DNA of 64,000 nt from Rhodobacteraceae bacterium LMO-JJ12 (GTDB lineage: Bacteria; Pseudomonadota; Alphaproteobacteria; Rhodobacterales; Rhodobacteraceae). Made by a program: the position numbers and the translations under genes. This document shows, piece after piece, positions 55,554 through 64,000 of the stretch. Under the pieces are notes generated by a model. The model was not told the DNA's origin. It saw only the letters and a program-made list of their open reading frames with translations, and did no database searches. How positions within the stretch are numbered: the first letter of the stretch is position 1; each line of letters starts with the position of its first letter. The stretch is taken from the NCBI GenBank assembly GCA_021555075.1, contig JAKGBX010000001.1, positions 2,232,001 to 2,296,000 of the forward strand. The letters run 5' to 3'.

Positions 55554-55793
55554 TCATTCTTCGCTGAGCAGCGCGTAGATCTGATCTTTCAGGGCGGCAC
55601 GTTTCTTGCGCATTTCGACTTCGGCCAGATCCTCGACCGGTTCGACATTGGTTTCGGCCCGGTGTACGGCGCGGTTGATCTCGTGATATTCATCAGCGAG
55701 CTTGGCGAAATGAGGGCTATTGGCCTTTAAAGCGGCCATCTTTTTCGCGTGTTCAGGGAACTCTTCGTTCAGTTCGTGAGGGGTGTGACCCAT
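55554..55793 (-). CDS. YdcH/DUF465 family small protein
   Basis: 79 residues, mostly helical: HELNEEFPEHAKKMAALKAN followed by FAKLADEYHEINRAVHRAE and a C-terminal MRKKRAALKDQIYALL. This is the DUF465 layout (E. coli YdcH, SlyX-like helical hairpin). Function unknown. Its stop directly abuts the stop of the convergent hydrolase gene. The 205-bp gap upstream to betA's stop shows no gene. Confidence 0.88.
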   Translation of the reverse strand: MGHTPHELNEEFPEHAKKMAALKANSPHFAKLADEYHEINRAVHRAETNVEPVEDLAEVEMRKKRAALKDQIYALLSEE

Positions 55794-55998
55794 GCGCCTG
55801 TCTCCTGTAGGGTTTTTGTTGCGACTGAGGTTAGACCGAGTAAAGACCCACGAGCCTTGATTAGGATCAAACCGGATGCAGTATCAGAGATAGGAATGCG
55901 GGTTGATAAGTCACGTGCCGGGTTGCAGATTTCTTCTTTCTGGCTGTCGTATCATTCGGGCGGCTTTCTTTGATGTGATGGGCGAAAACAGCCCCCTC

Positions 55999-57660
55999 TT
56001 AGCGTTGTGCAACCTGCCAGTTGGGATGAATCCACGGCTGATCGTTTGACGGGGCCAGGGGCGCGCGGCCAAGAATATGATCCGCCGCCTTCTCCCCCAC
56101 CATGATCGACGGGCCGTTGAGATTGCCGTTGGTGATGCGCGGGAAAATCGAGCTGTCGGCGACGCGCAAGGCCTCGACGCCGATCACCCGGCATTCGGGG
56201 TCGACCACGGCCATGGAATCATCGGCGCGCCCCATCTTGCAGGTGCCGCAGGGGTGATAGGCGCTTTCGGCGTGGTCGCGCAGGAAATCATCAATCGCCG
56301 CGTCAGAGGTGACATCGGCGCCGGGTTGAATTTCGTGGCGCACGTGGGGTTTGAACGCGTCTTGTTGAAAAATCTCGCGGGTGAGGCGAATGACGCGCCG
56401 GAAATCGACCCAGTCAGACTCCTCGCTCATATAGTTGAACTGAATGCGCGGTGCTTCGCCTGGGTCGGGTGAACGCAGGGTCACAGCCCCGCGCGAGGCC
56501 GCGCGCATCGGGCCGACATGGGCCTGAAAGCCATGCCCCTCTGCCGCTGCTTTGCCGTCATAACGCACGGCGAAGGGCAGGAAATGGAACTGAATATCGG
56601 GGTATTCGACGCCTGCGGCGGAACGGATGAAGCCGCAGGATTCAAAATTGTTGGTCGCGCCTAGGCCGGTCCTGGTAAACAACCATTGCGCGCCGATCAG
56701 CCCTTTGGAGAACAGGTTCCAATGCTTGTAGAGCGTGATCGGCTGAAGTGCGGCCAGTTGGAAGTAAACTTCGAGATGGTCCTGAAGATTGGCGCCGACG
56801 CCGGGGCGATCGGCCAGCACCTCGATGCCATGGTCGGCCAGATGCGCGCCGGGGCCGATACCTGATAGCATCAACAGTTTGGGGGAGTTGAAGGCAGAGG
56901 CCGCCACGATCACCTCGGCATTCGCACGAATGATCTGATGCTTGCCACCGCGCAGGATTTCCACGCCCGTTGCGCGCCCATCTTCAATCACGATGCGGGT
57001 GGCAAGCCCGCGCACCACGGCGCAGTTGTCGCGCTTTAACGCCGGTTTGAGATAGGCATTGGCCGCAGACCAGCGCCGCCCTTTCCAGACGGTTTGCTCG
57101 AACGGGCCAAAGCCCTCTTGTTGCTGACCGTTATAATCCTCGGTCACGGGGTAGCCCGCTTGCCGCCCCGCCTCGACAAAAGCGTGATAGAGCGGGTTCT
57201 TGCGTGGCCCGCGGGTGATGTGGAGCGGGCCATCATGGCCGCGCCATGAGGCGTCGCCGCCATGCCCTCCGTCATGCCAGCTTTCCATGCGTTTGAAATA
57301 GGGCAGCACATCGGCAAAGCCCCAGCCATCCGCGCCGCTCTCAACCCAATGATCGTAGTCGCGCGCATGGCCGCGCACGTATACCATGCCGTTGATCGAG
57401 CTTGAGCCACCGATCACCTTGCCGCGTGGCGCCACCAATTGTCGCCCGCCAAGGCCCGGCTCGGGTTCGCTCATATAGCCCCAGTCATAGCGCGTCATGT
57501 TCATCGGATAAGACAGCGCGGCGGGCATTTGAATGAACGGCCCGGCATCAGTTCCGCCATGTTCGATCACCAGAACCGAATGCCCGGCTTCGGCCAGACG
57601 ATAGGCAATGGCGCACCCGGCGCTGCCTGCGCCCACGATCACGTAATCGGCTTGCATCAT
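55999..57660 (-). CDS. betA: Choline dehydrogenase
   Basis: FAD-dependent GMC oxidoreductase that oxidises choline to betaine aldehyde (and can go on to glycine betaine). It is 553 residues, as in E. coli BetA. The FAD motif [20 protein letters not shown] is at about residues 5-24, [18 protein letters not shown] is a GMC signature, and the active-site His lies in [13 protein letters not shown] 57660 overlaps the betC stop (ATGA). Order here is betI-betC-betA, without betB. The upstream in-frame codon at 57759 lies within betC and is rejected. Confidence 0.96.
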   Translation of the reverse strand: MMQADYVIVGAGSAGCAIAYRLAEAGHSVLVIEHGGTDAGPFIQMPAALSYPMNMTRYDWGYMSEPEPGLGGRQLVAPRGKVIGGSSSINGMVYVRGHARDYDHWVESGADGWGFADVLPYFKRMESWHDGGHGGDASWRGHDGPLHITRGPRKNPLYHAFVEAGRQAGYPVTEDYNGQQQEGFGPFEQTVWKGRRWSAANAYLKPALKRDNCAVVRGLATRIVIEDGRATGVEILRGGKHQIIRANAEVIVAASAFNSPKLLMLSGIGPGAHLADHGIEVLADRPGVGANLQDHLEVYFQLAALQPITLYKHWNLFSKGLIGAQWLFTRTGLGATNNFESCGFIRSAAGVEYPDIQFHFLPFAVRYDGKAAAEGHGFQAHVGPMRAASRGAVTLRSPDPGEAPRIQFNYMSEESDWVDFRRVIRLTREIFQQDAFKPHVRHEIQPGADVTSDAAIDDFLRDHAESAYHPCGTCKMGRADDSMAVVDPECRVIGVEALRVADSSIFPRITNGNLNGPSIMVGEKAADHILGRAPLAPSNDQPWIHPNWQVAQR

Positions 57661-59165
57661 TCCCCCCTCGGGAAGCGCTGATTGTCTTCCAGCACGTTCA
57701 AATCCATATGGTTGCGCATGTAGCGTTCGGACGCTTTCTGAAGCGGCTGATAATCCCAAGGGTAATAGCCGCCCTGTCTGAGCGCCTCGTAAACCACCCA
57801 GCGACGGGCTTGGGAGGCGCGCACGTCGGCATCAAAGGCGGCAAGATCCCAACGGGCTTCGGCTTTGGCCTGCAATTGCGCCAATGTACCGGCGTGGGCT
57901 GGCACCTCGGCCAGATTGGTCAACTCGTGCGGATCGGTCTCAAGATCAAACAGTTGATCGGGGTCAAGCGTGCAGCGGTTGAACTTCCACTTGCCATAGC
58001 GCAGCGACACCATCGGCGCATAGGACGCCTCGGCGGCGTATTCCATCGCGACGGGTTCTGAACGCGCACCGCCCTGCCCCAATGGCACCAGAGTTTGGCC
58101 GCTGGTCCATGGCGCAACCTCCTCCATACTGACGCCTGCGAGATCGCAAAGCGTCGGGCAAACGTCGATATTTGAGACTGGCGTTGTCACCAACCCCGGC
58201 GTCATGTCGGGAGATGAGATCATCAGCGGCACGCGGGCCGATCCCTCATAAAAGCTCATCTTGAACCAGAGACCACGCTCGCCCAGCATGTCGCCGTGAT
58301 CGGAGACAAAAAGGATGATTGCCTCTTGTCGGGTTGCCTCAAGGGCGTGAAGCACTTCGCCGATCTTGTCGTCGAGATAAGAGATATTGGCGAAATAGGC
58401 GCGGCGCGAGCGGGCGACCATTTCGGGTGTCAGATCGTAAGAGCGCCAATCGTTGGCATCGAAAATGCGCTTGGAATGGGGGTCGTGTTCGTCATAAGGT
58501 ATTGGATTAATTTCGGGCTGCAAATGATTGCAATCCTCATATAAATCCCAATATTTCTTGCGTGCCACATAGGGATCATGCGGGTGGGTGAAGCTGACCG
58601 TGAGCGCCCATGGGCGGTCGTCATGGCCCCGGCCCAGATCATAGATTTTGCGGGTGGCGTGATAGGCCACCTCGTCATCATATTCGAGTTGGTTGGTGAT
58701 TTCGGCCACGCCCGCGCCGGTCACGCTTCCAAGGTTGTGATACCACCATTCGATCCGCTCGCCCGGCTTGCGATAATCCGGGGTCCAGCCGAAATCGGGC
58801 GGGTAAACATCAGTGGTCAGGCGTTCTTCGAACCCGTGCAGTTGATCGGGGCCGACGAAGTGCATCTTGCCCGAGAGGCAGGTTTGATAGCCCGCGCGGC
58901 GCAGGTGGTGGGCGTAGGTCGGGATTGACGAAGCGAACTCGGCGGCGTTGTCATAAACGCCCGTCTGGCTGGGTAATTGGCCCGTCATAAAGGCGGCGCG
59001 GCCCGGCGCACAAAGCGGGCTGGCGGTATAGGCGTTTTGAAACCGGGTTGAGCGCGCGGCGAGTTTGCGCAGGTTCGGCACATGCAGCCAATCGACCGGG
59101 CCATCGGGGAAGAGCGTGCCGTTCAGTTGATCGACCATGAAGATCAGGATGTTGGGTTTACTCAT
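57657..59165 (-). CDS. betC: Choline sulfatase
   Basis: Hydrolyses choline-O-sulfate to choline and sulfate. It is 502 residues. The formylglycine site is Cys52 in [12 protein letters not shown] (C-x-P-x-R), and metal residues lie in [14 protein letters not shown] and [14 protein letters not shown]. The C-terminal part has [20 protein letters not shown], a marker of this enzyme. No signal peptide, so it is cytoplasmic. It overlaps betI by ATGA and betA by ATGA. A formylglycine-generating enzyme must be encoded elsewhere. Confidence 0.96.
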   Translation of the reverse strand: MSKPNILIFMVDQLNGTLFPDGPVDWLHVPNLRKLAARSTRFQNAYTASPLCAPGRAAFMTGQLPSQTGVYDNAAEFASSIPTYAHHLRRAGYQTCLSGKMHFVGPDQLHGFEERLTTDVYPPDFGWTPDYRKPGERIEWWYHNLGSVTGAGVAEITNQLEYDDEVAYHATRKIYDLGRGHDDRPWALTVSFTHPHDPYVARKKYWDLYEDCNHLQPEINPIPYDEHDPHSKRIFDANDWRSYDLTPEMVARSRRAYFANISYLDDKIGEVLHALEATRQEAIILFVSDHGDMLGERGLWFKMSFYEGSARVPLMISSPDMTPGLVTTPVSNIDVCPTLCDLAGVSMEEVAPWTSGQTLVPLGQGGARSEPVAMEYAAEASYAPMVSLRYGKWKFNRCTLDPDQLFDLETDPHELTNLAEVPAHAGTLAQLQAKAEARWDLAAFDADVRASQARRWVVYEALRQGGYYPWDYQPLQKASERYMRNHMDLNVLEDNQRFPRGE

Positions 59166-59746
59166 GATGCGCCCTGCCCGGTTTCAAGTTCGATGCAGCG
59201 GCGCAATTGCGCCACGGCGGCGGCATTGTCGGGCTGGCCCTGGCCCAGGGTCTGGCGAATATATACGCCGTCGATCAGGGCCGCGACGCGGTCGGCCACC
59301 TCTTCGGCGCGATTTCCCACCAAGGCACGCAGCGGATGAACAAGGTTGGAGCGCAAGCGACGGTGATAGACATTGAGCAGGCGGCGCGCCTCATCGGAGG
59401 TTTGCGCCAGCACATAGAAATTGAGCCAACCCGCGACCGTGTCGGCGCGAAAGTTCCGCTCGGAAAACGAGGCGCGCACAACCGCCTCAACCCGCGCCAG
59501 GGGGTCATCGGCCATGGCCAGCGCACCGCGCACTTCGGCGGCGTAAACCCCCATTACATAGCGCATGGCGGCGACAAATATCTGCTCCTTGCCGCCAAAG
59601 TAATGATGCGCCAGCGCGCTTGACATACCGGCGCGGCGCGCGATCTGGCTGACCGTGACATCAAGCGTGCCATGTGCGCCGATTTCCGCAATCGTTGCTT
59701 TCACTAACGCTTCGCGTCGAATAGGCTCCATCCCGAGCTTGGGCAT
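59162..59746 (-). CDS. betI: Transcriptional repressor BetI
   Basis: 194-residue TetR-family regulator; the HTH is DVTVSQIARRAGMSSALAHH, followed by YFGGKEQIFVAAM. BetI proteins repress bet genes and are released by choline. It is the first gene of betICA, divergent from choX across 94 bp with a palindrome that fits its operator. The ATG at 59746 opens directly into the family start PKLGMEPIRREALVKATI. Confidence 0.94.
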   Translation of the reverse strand: MPKLGMEPIRREALVKATIAEIGAHGTLDVTVSQIARRAGMSSALAHHYFGGKEQIFVAAMRYVMGVYAAEVRGALAMADDPLARVEAVVRASFSERNFRADTVAGWLNFYVLAQTSDEARRLLNVYHRRLRSNLVHPLRALVGNRAEEVADRVAALIDGVYIRQTLGQGQPDNAAAVAQLRRCIELETGQGAS

Positions 59747-59791
59747 GGCATTCTCCAGAATTCACTTGCCCCGAGACCATGTTTTGTTTTT

Positions 59792-59805
59792 ATTGACTCG
59801 TCAAT
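59792..59805. promoter_or_regulatory. Candidate BetI operator between betI and choX
   Basis: Palindrome ATTGACTCGTCAAT (arms ATTGAC and GTCAAT around TC), within a TTATTGA-CTCG-TCAATCAA context similar to known BetI-type sites. It sits in the 94-bp gap serving both directions and could coordinate choline-sulfate breakdown and choline uptake. Confidence 0.6.
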
Positions 59806-59840
59806 CAAGAAAAACACGAAGACCAACCGGGAGACTTCAA

Positions 59841-60779
59841 ATGACCTTCAAGACTTCAATTTCCGCTCTGGCGTTGGCCGTGGCGTTCGCAGGCCCGGCT
59901 CTGGCTGAAAGCCATGCGGCCTGTGGCAAAGTCATCTTTTCGGATGTTGGCTGGACCGACATCACCGCGACAACCGCCGCCACGACGGTGGTTCTGGATG
60001 CGCTTGGCTATGAGACCGACATCAAGGTTCTGTCGGTACCGGTGACCTATCGCGCCATGGCCGATGGCGATGTCGATGTGTTCCTTGGCAACTGGATGCC
60101 AACGATGGAGGCCGATATTGCGCCTTATCGCGAAGCCAAAACCGTCGACACCGTGCGCACCAACCTTGAAGGCGCGAAATATACGCTGGCCGGGAACAAG
60201 GCCGCGACCGAGATGGGGATCAAGGATTTTGCCGATATTGCCAAGCACAAGGATGCGCTGGACGGCAAGATTTACGGCATTGAGCCGGGCAATGACGGTA
60301 ACCGTCTGATCCAGTCGATGATCGACGAGGATGCGTTCGGTCTCAAAGGCATGGAAGTGGCGGAAAGCAGCGAGCAAGGCATGCTGGCGCAGGTTGAACG
60401 CGCCACCAAGAAAGGCGAGCCGATTGTCTTCCTTGGTTGGGAACCACACCCGATGAACGCCAATTTCGAGATGGGCTATCTGACAGGGGGCGATGATTAC
60501 TTCGGTCCCAACCTTGGCGGTGCCACCGTTCTGACCAACACCCGCGCGGGCTATGTTGATGAGTGCAAGAATGTCGGCAAATTGCTGGGCAATCTCGAAT
60601 TCACGCTGGCCATGGAAAACGAGATCATGGGCGCGATCCTGAACGATGGTGAAGATGCGCAGGATGCTGCCGCCGCGTGGCTCAAGGCCAACCCGGATGC
60701 CTATATGGGCTGGCTCGACGGTGTGACCACGATGGACGGTGGCGACGCTGTTGCTGCTGTGAAGGCGGCGCTGGAGTAA
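59841..60779 (+). CDS. choX: Choline ABC transporter, periplasmic binding protein
   Basis: 312 residues. The signal peptide is SISALALAVAFAGPALAES (in part). Ligand residues of S. meliloti ChoX (W43, D45, W90, Y119, N156, W205) appear here at W38, D40, W85, Y114, N151 and W200, a constant offset of 5, and the disulfide cysteines (C33, C247) at C28 and C242. This is strong evidence for choline rather than betaine specificity. ATG 59841 follows GGGAGACTTCAA. It diverges from betICA, and the cho permease genes lie downstream beyond an antisense GST gene. Confidence 0.95.
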   Translation: MTFKTSISALALAVAFAGPALAESHAACGKVIFSDVGWTDITATTAATTVVLDALGYETDIKVLSVPVTYRAMADGDVDVFLGNWMPTMEADIAPYREAKTVDTVRTNLEGAKYTLAGNKAATEMGIKDFADIAKHKDALDGKIYGIEPGNDGNRLIQSMIDEDAFGLKGMEVAESSEQGMLAQVERATKKGEPIVFLGWEPHPMNANFEMGYLTGGDDYFGPNLGGATVLTNTRAGYVDECKNVGKLLGNLEFTLAMENEIMGAILNDGEDAQDAAAAWLKANPDAYMGWLDGVTTMDGGDAVAAVKAALE

Positions 60780-60801
60780 GGTTGCGCGATTGCAAAAGGA
60801 T

Positions 60802-60825
60802 GCCCCCTGCCGGATGGCCGGGGGC
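60802..60825 (+). terminator. Hairpin behind choX
   Basis: Stem GCCCCC (60802-60807) with GGGGGC (60820-60825), followed by GTTTC. It starts 23 bp behind the choX stop. The short T-run makes it a weak terminator or a 3' end stabiliser that would raise choX expression over choWV. Confidence 0.5.
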
Positions 60826-60840
60826 GTTTCGCCAAAAGGG

Positions 60841-61470
60841 TCAGGTCTGTTGCGGGACCAACGCATCGTCCTTGGCGCGCGCGGATCGGGCCGCAGGGCG
60901 CTCCGCCAGACGTGCGGCGTATTCAGCAAACCCCGGACGAGCGGGCATGGTATCATATTGCAGACCCCATTGAATTTGCGTTCCGATATAGACATCCGCC
61001 GCGCTAAACCGCGCGCCCGTCACATAGTCGCGCCCGTCCTCAAACAGGGTTGCCAGCGCATTGATAACGTCTTCAACACCGCGGCCATAGCCCGCCCGGC
61101 GGCTGGCCATTGGATCATCGGGCAAATGAAAGCCAAAAGAGTGATTGATAATGGCCGCCTCAACCGGCCCCGCGACAAAGAACAGCCAGCGATAGAAATC
61201 AGCGCGCTCATCTGCGTTTGGTGCCAACCCGGCCTCGGGGAAGGCCTCGGCCAGATAGGCGCAGATCGCGGCGCATTCGGTCACCACATGGCCGTTGTGC
61301 ACGATCGCGGGAACCTTGCCCATCGGGTTGATCCTGAGAAAATCGGGGGATTTCATCTCGGTATCGTATTGAACGATATAGGTGTCATAGGGTTGCCCGA
61401 TCTCTTCGAGCATCCAGCGCACGATACGACCGCGCGACATGGGGTTGGTATAAAATACAAGATCACTCAT
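60841..61470 (-). CDS. Glutathione S-transferase family protein
   Basis: 209 residues from ATG 61470. The N-terminal thioredoxin-like domain begins VFYTNPMSRGRIVRWMLEE, with the Ser of MSRGR as likely activator, and has NPMGKVPAIV (cis-Pro) and TECAAICAYL for glutathione contacts. A helical C-terminal domain follows. Its substrate is unknown. It lies on the opposite strand between choX and choW, so it interrupts a normally continuous operon. Confidence 0.88.
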   Translation of the reverse strand: MSDLVFYTNPMSRGRIVRWMLEEIGQPYDTYIVQYDTEMKSPDFLRINPMGKVPAIVHNGHVVTECAAICAYLAEAFPEAGLAPNADERADFYRWLFFVAGPVEAAIINHSFGFHLPDDPMASRRAGYGRGVEDVINALATLFEDGRDYVTGARFSAADVYIGTQIQWGLQYDTMPARPGFAEYAARLAERPAARSARAKDDALVPQQT

Positions 61471-61541
61471 CAGGGGCCCTCGGTTGTGAACGCGCCGAAC
61501 GTGCCATCGAACACAACACAACGCAATGAGAGGGTCACAGC

Positions 61542-62375
61542 ATGGACTGGCTGACCGACAACAAGATTCCCATCGGCAAGTTCGCCAAGCGGTTCTTTGA
61601 CTGGCTGCAAGAGGTCGGCGAGCCGTTTTTTGATTGGCTTGCCTGGGTGATGGAGCTTTTGATCGACGCCATCCTGTGGGTGTTGCAAAGCCCGCACCCG
61701 CTAGTCATCGTGGCGGCTTTCATGGCCCTGACCTGGGCGTTGCAGCGTGGTTGGAAGATGCCGCTTTTGGTGGGGATCGGGTTTCTCTTCATCCTCAATC
61801 AGGGCTATTGGGAGGAAACCACCGAAAGCCTGACGCTGGTGCTCAGCGCATGTGTGGTCTGCATGGCGATTGGCGTGCCGATTGGCATCGCCGCGGCGCA
61901 CCGCCCGCGGCTCTATTCCTGGATGCGCCCGGTGCTTGATCTGATGCAGACCTTGCCGACATTCGTCTATCTGATCCCGGCGATTGTGTTTTTCGGTATC
62001 GGCATGGTGCCCGGCCTGATCGCGACGGTGATCTTTGTTCTGCCCGCGCCGATCCGGCTGACCCATCTCGGGATCACTTCAACGCCGCAGCCATTGTTAG
62101 AGGCGGCGCAGGCGTTTGGCGGCACCAAATCACAGGTGCTCTGGAAGGTCGAGTTGCCTTATGCCCTGCCCCAGATCATGACCGGGCTTAATCAGACGAT
62201 CATGCTGTCGCTGTCGATGGTGGTGATTGCGGCGCTGGTTGGGGCCGACGGGCTGGGCGTGCCGGTGGTGCGCGCGCTCAATCAAGTGAATACCGCGCTC
62301 GGGTTTGAGAGCGGATTCATTATTGTCGTGGTCGCCATCATTCTTGATCGCATGCTGAGGATTGATCGCAAATGA
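61542..62375 (+). CDS. choW: Choline ABC transporter permease
   Basis: 277 residues. After a polar start (DWLTDNKIPIGKFAKRFF) there are six or so membrane segments, with the coupling motif LEAAQAFGGTKSQVLWKVELPYALP (EAA loop) near residues 190-214. It belongs to the ProW/OpuAB binding-protein-dependent permeases. The stop overlaps the choV start (ATGA at 62372-62375). It lies 71 bp beyond the divergent GST gene start. Confidence 0.93.
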   Translation: MDWLTDNKIPIGKFAKRFFDWLQEVGEPFFDWLAWVMELLIDAILWVLQSPHPLVIVAAFMALTWALQRGWKMPLLVGIGFLFILNQGYWEETTESLTLVLSACVVCMAIGVPIGIAAAHRPRLYSWMRPVLDLMQTLPTFVYLIPAIVFFGIGMVPGLIATVIFVLPAPIRLTHLGITSTPQPLLEAAQAFGGTKSQVLWKVELPYALPQIMTGLNQTIMLSLSMVVIAALVGADGLGVPVVRALNQVNTALGFESGFIIVVVAIILDRMLRIDRK

Positions 62376-63412
62376 GCCGCAATGATACCAACACTGCCGT
62401 GATCTTCGACAATGTGTCGATCGTTTTCGGCGATCACCCGGAAAAGGCGCTGCCGCTGATGGATGCCGGGCAGGAGCGCCCGGAAATTCAGGCAAGCACC
62501 GGTCAGGTTCTGGGCGTGCATGATTGCGCGCTGGAAGTTGAGGCAGGGGAAATCCTTGTGCTGATGGGGCTGTCGGGGTCGGGCAAATCGACGCTCTTGC
62601 GCGCGGTCAACGGGCTGAACCCGGTGTGTCGCGGGGCGGTGCACGTTCGGCGGGGCGACGAGATGGTGAATGTCACCGAAGCCGACGCCAACACCCTGCG
62701 CGAAATGCGTCTGTCCCATATCGCCATGGTGTTTCAGGCCTTCGGCCTGCTGCCGTGGCGCACGGTGCGCGAGAATGTCGGGCTTGGCCTCGAACTAGGC
62801 GGGATGCCCGCCGCCGCGCGGCGTGGCAAGGTTGACGATCAACTGACCATCGTGGGGTTGTCGGACTGGGCCGAACGCAAGGTGGGTGACTTGTCAGGTG
62901 GGATGCAGCAACGCGTCGGGCTGGCGCGGGCCTTTGCCACCGACGCGCCGATCCTGTTGATGGACGAGCCGTTTTCGGCGCTTGACCCGCTGATCCGCAC
63001 CCGGCTTCAGGACGAATTGCTGGATCTGCAAAAGACCCTGAACCGCACCATCATCTTCGTCAGCCACGATCTCGACGAGGCTTTCAAGATCGGCAACCGC
63101 ATCGCCATCATGGAGGGCGGGAGGATCGTGCAATGCGGCACCCCGCAAGAGATCTTCTCCAACCCCGCGAATGACTATGTGGCCGATTTTGTGGCCCATA
63201 TGAACCCGCTTGGCGTGCTGTGTGCGCGTGACGTGATGGAACCGCTCGAAGGCACGCCGCGCAAGACGGTTGGCCCGGACACCGACATCCGCGAAGTGAT
63301 GGAAAAGGTTGGCCAAACCGGTGCCCCGGTCGGGGTTGAGGAAAACGGCAGGATTGTAGGACAGGTCACCAAGGACAGGGTCTTGGCCAAACTGCTCGAT
63401 CCGCGCTCTTGA
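62372..63412 (+). CDS. choV: Choline ABC transporter ATP-binding protein
   Basis: 346 residues. Walker A is GLSGSGKST, the signature is LSGGMQQRVGLARAFA, Walker B is ILLMDEPFSALDP and the H-loop is IIFVSHDLDEAF. The C-terminal part (about 280-346) is one CBS-like unit shorter than the tandem CBS of OpuA/ProV. It energises ChoW and is coupled to it by the 4-bp overlap. Named with choX by context. Confidence 0.94.
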   Translation: MSRNDTNTAVIFDNVSIVFGDHPEKALPLMDAGQERPEIQASTGQVLGVHDCALEVEAGEILVLMGLSGSGKSTLLRAVNGLNPVCRGAVHVRRGDEMVNVTEADANTLREMRLSHIAMVFQAFGLLPWRTVRENVGLGLELGGMPAAARRGKVDDQLTIVGLSDWAERKVGDLSGGMQQRVGLARAFATDAPILLMDEPFSALDPLIRTRLQDELLDLQKTLNRTIIFVSHDLDEAFKIGNRIAIMEGGRIVQCGTPQEIFSNPANDYVADFVAHMNPLGVLCARDVMEPLEGTPRKTVGPDTDIREVMEKVGQTGAPVGVEENGRIVGQVTKDRVLAKLLDPRS

Positions 63413-63435
63413 CCTGACAAACCAATCCGGCGCCT

Positions 63436-63481
63436 GCTTCATCTTGCCCAAAATATTCCGGGGTCTGGGGCAGCGCCCCAG
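63436..63481. repeat. Dispersed intergenic hairpin element, copy 3
   Basis: Reads GCTTCATCTTGCCCAAAATA and ends with the perfect stem CTGGGGC-AGC-GCCCCAG (63465-63481). Compared with copy 2 the second base pair changed from C-G to T-A on both arms, a compensatory change that favours selection for the hairpin. It lies behind choV, before the convergent EamA gene. Confidence 0.8.
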
Positions 63482-63514
63482 TTCTCAAGCCGCAGTAATT
63501 AAACCCTGGTGACT

Positions 63515-64000
63515 TCAGAGTTTGGTGGCAGGGGCGACCGGCGTGCGCAACTGGCGTTTCAGCACCGCCTCGCGCCAGGTCATGAAGCTGATTGCCGCGA
63601 TGATCACCCCTCCACCGACGATGACCCAGATATCGAGTCCTTCATCGAATACCAGCCAGCCCAGTGTTACCGCCCAGACGAGTTGCAGGAAGCCTACCGG
63701 CTGGGTCACGGTAATCGGGGCCGCCGCCAGCGCAAGAGACATGGTGTAATGCCCCGCTGTGGCCACCGCAGCGACGGCCAACAACAGCAAGAGTTCATAC
63801 CCTGTGGGCGTCACCCAGTTCATCAGGGCCAGCGGCGCCAGCCCGATTGTCACCATCAATGACAGCATCGTCACCGTCACCGCGGCACCGGTCTCATCGG
63901 CCATGCGTTTGGCCAGCAGATAGGACGTGGCGAAAAAGAATGCCGCGAACAGCATCGCAAGATGCCCCGCACCGACCTCGCGAAAGCCCGGGCGCAGGAT
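63515..64000 (-). CDS. EamA/DMT family transporter, cut by right edge
   Basis: The frame stays open to base 64000 (LRPGFREVGAGHLAMLFAAF at the edge), so only the C-terminal part, about 161 residues, is seen; the codon at 63955 is internal. At least four membrane segments are visible, with the second EamA-type domain typical end ITVTQPVGFLQLVWAVTLGW and LVFDEGLDIWVIVGGGVII. EamA carriers export amino acids, nucleosides or similar metabolites. Substrate unknown. Confidence 0.85.
   Translation of the reverse strand: MLRPGFREVGAGHLAMLFAAFFFATSYLLAKRMADETGAAVTVTMLSLMVTIGLAPLALMNWVTPTGYELLLLLAVAAVATAGHYTMSLALAAAPITVTQPVGFLQLVWAVTLGWLVFDEGLDIWVIVGGGVIIAAISFMTWREAVLKRQLRTPVAPATKL

Overview
The window looks like a chromosomal segment of a marine alphaproteobacterium of the Rhodobacterales (Roseobacter-type Rhodobacteraceae). 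This rests on the GC-rich, densely packed genes, many four-base stop/start overlaps, the protein types (ScfR-type regulator with pccA/pccB and methylmalonyl-CoA mutase, choline-sulfate/choline uptake genes, non-pyrrolysine MttB homologue, TatABC followed by a DUF815 ATPase) and a dispersed hairpin repeat between genes. I see no rRNA, tRNA, CRISPR array, insertion sequence or prophage. The first gene is cut by the left edge and the last by the right edge.

Layout. 1-4.4 kb: two paralogous family-2 glycosyltransferases flank an FkbM methyltransferase, followed by a hydrolase-like protein without a visible nucleophile; probably surface polysaccharide work. 4.5-12 kb: housekeeping genes pyrC, pyrE, dnaB, pepT and alr, with a secreted leucine-rich-repeat protein on the opposite strand. 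12.1-15.4 kb: envelope lipid transport genes (mlaE, mlaF, a PqiA domain, a membrane coiled-coil protein). 15.4-23 kb: radA, cvpA, purF, a GspC/PilP-like small protein, an SDR, surE, pcm and an NlpD-like lipoprotein with a degenerate LytM domain. 23-26 kb, minus strand: tatA-tatB-tatC-DUF815 ATPase in one overlapping operon. 26-41.7 kb: cobA, an MFS carrier, the cimA-hydrolase-phytoene-synthase-like operon, cysS, an aminotransferase, a TPM protein with zinc ribbon, an MttB-family methyltransferase and several small minus-strand genes.

41.8-55.8 kb is the propionyl-CoA assimilation region. It holds methylmalonyl-CoA mutase, pccA, pccB and the ScfR/PccR-type regulator, with TTTGCAAA-like boxes before both pccB and the regulator. 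Several small envelope proteins sit among these cytosolic enzymes, including a 46-residue lipoprotein. A terminator separates a pccB transcription unit from a pccA unit. These enzymes would carry propionyl-CoA to succinyl-CoA (an epimerase is not seen here).

55.9-63.5 kb is a choline and choline-O-sulfate region. betI-betC-betA run left and choX-choW-choV run right from a shared promoter region that holds a palindrome fitting a BetI operator. Choline-O-sulfate would be hydrolysed by BetC and choline oxidised by BetA; no betaine-aldehyde dehydrogenase (betB) is present. A glutathione S-transferase gene lies antisense inside the cho cluster. The MttB homologue at 36.2 kb could connect to methylated amine or betaine turnover, but that is inference.

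I find no convincing wholly new multi-gene system. The best leads are the envelope proteins embedded in the pcc region, the dispersed hairpin element with a compensatory base-pair change, the 138-bp inverted repeat with a stop/start-nested reading frame between cysS and cimA, and several regulatory palindromes.
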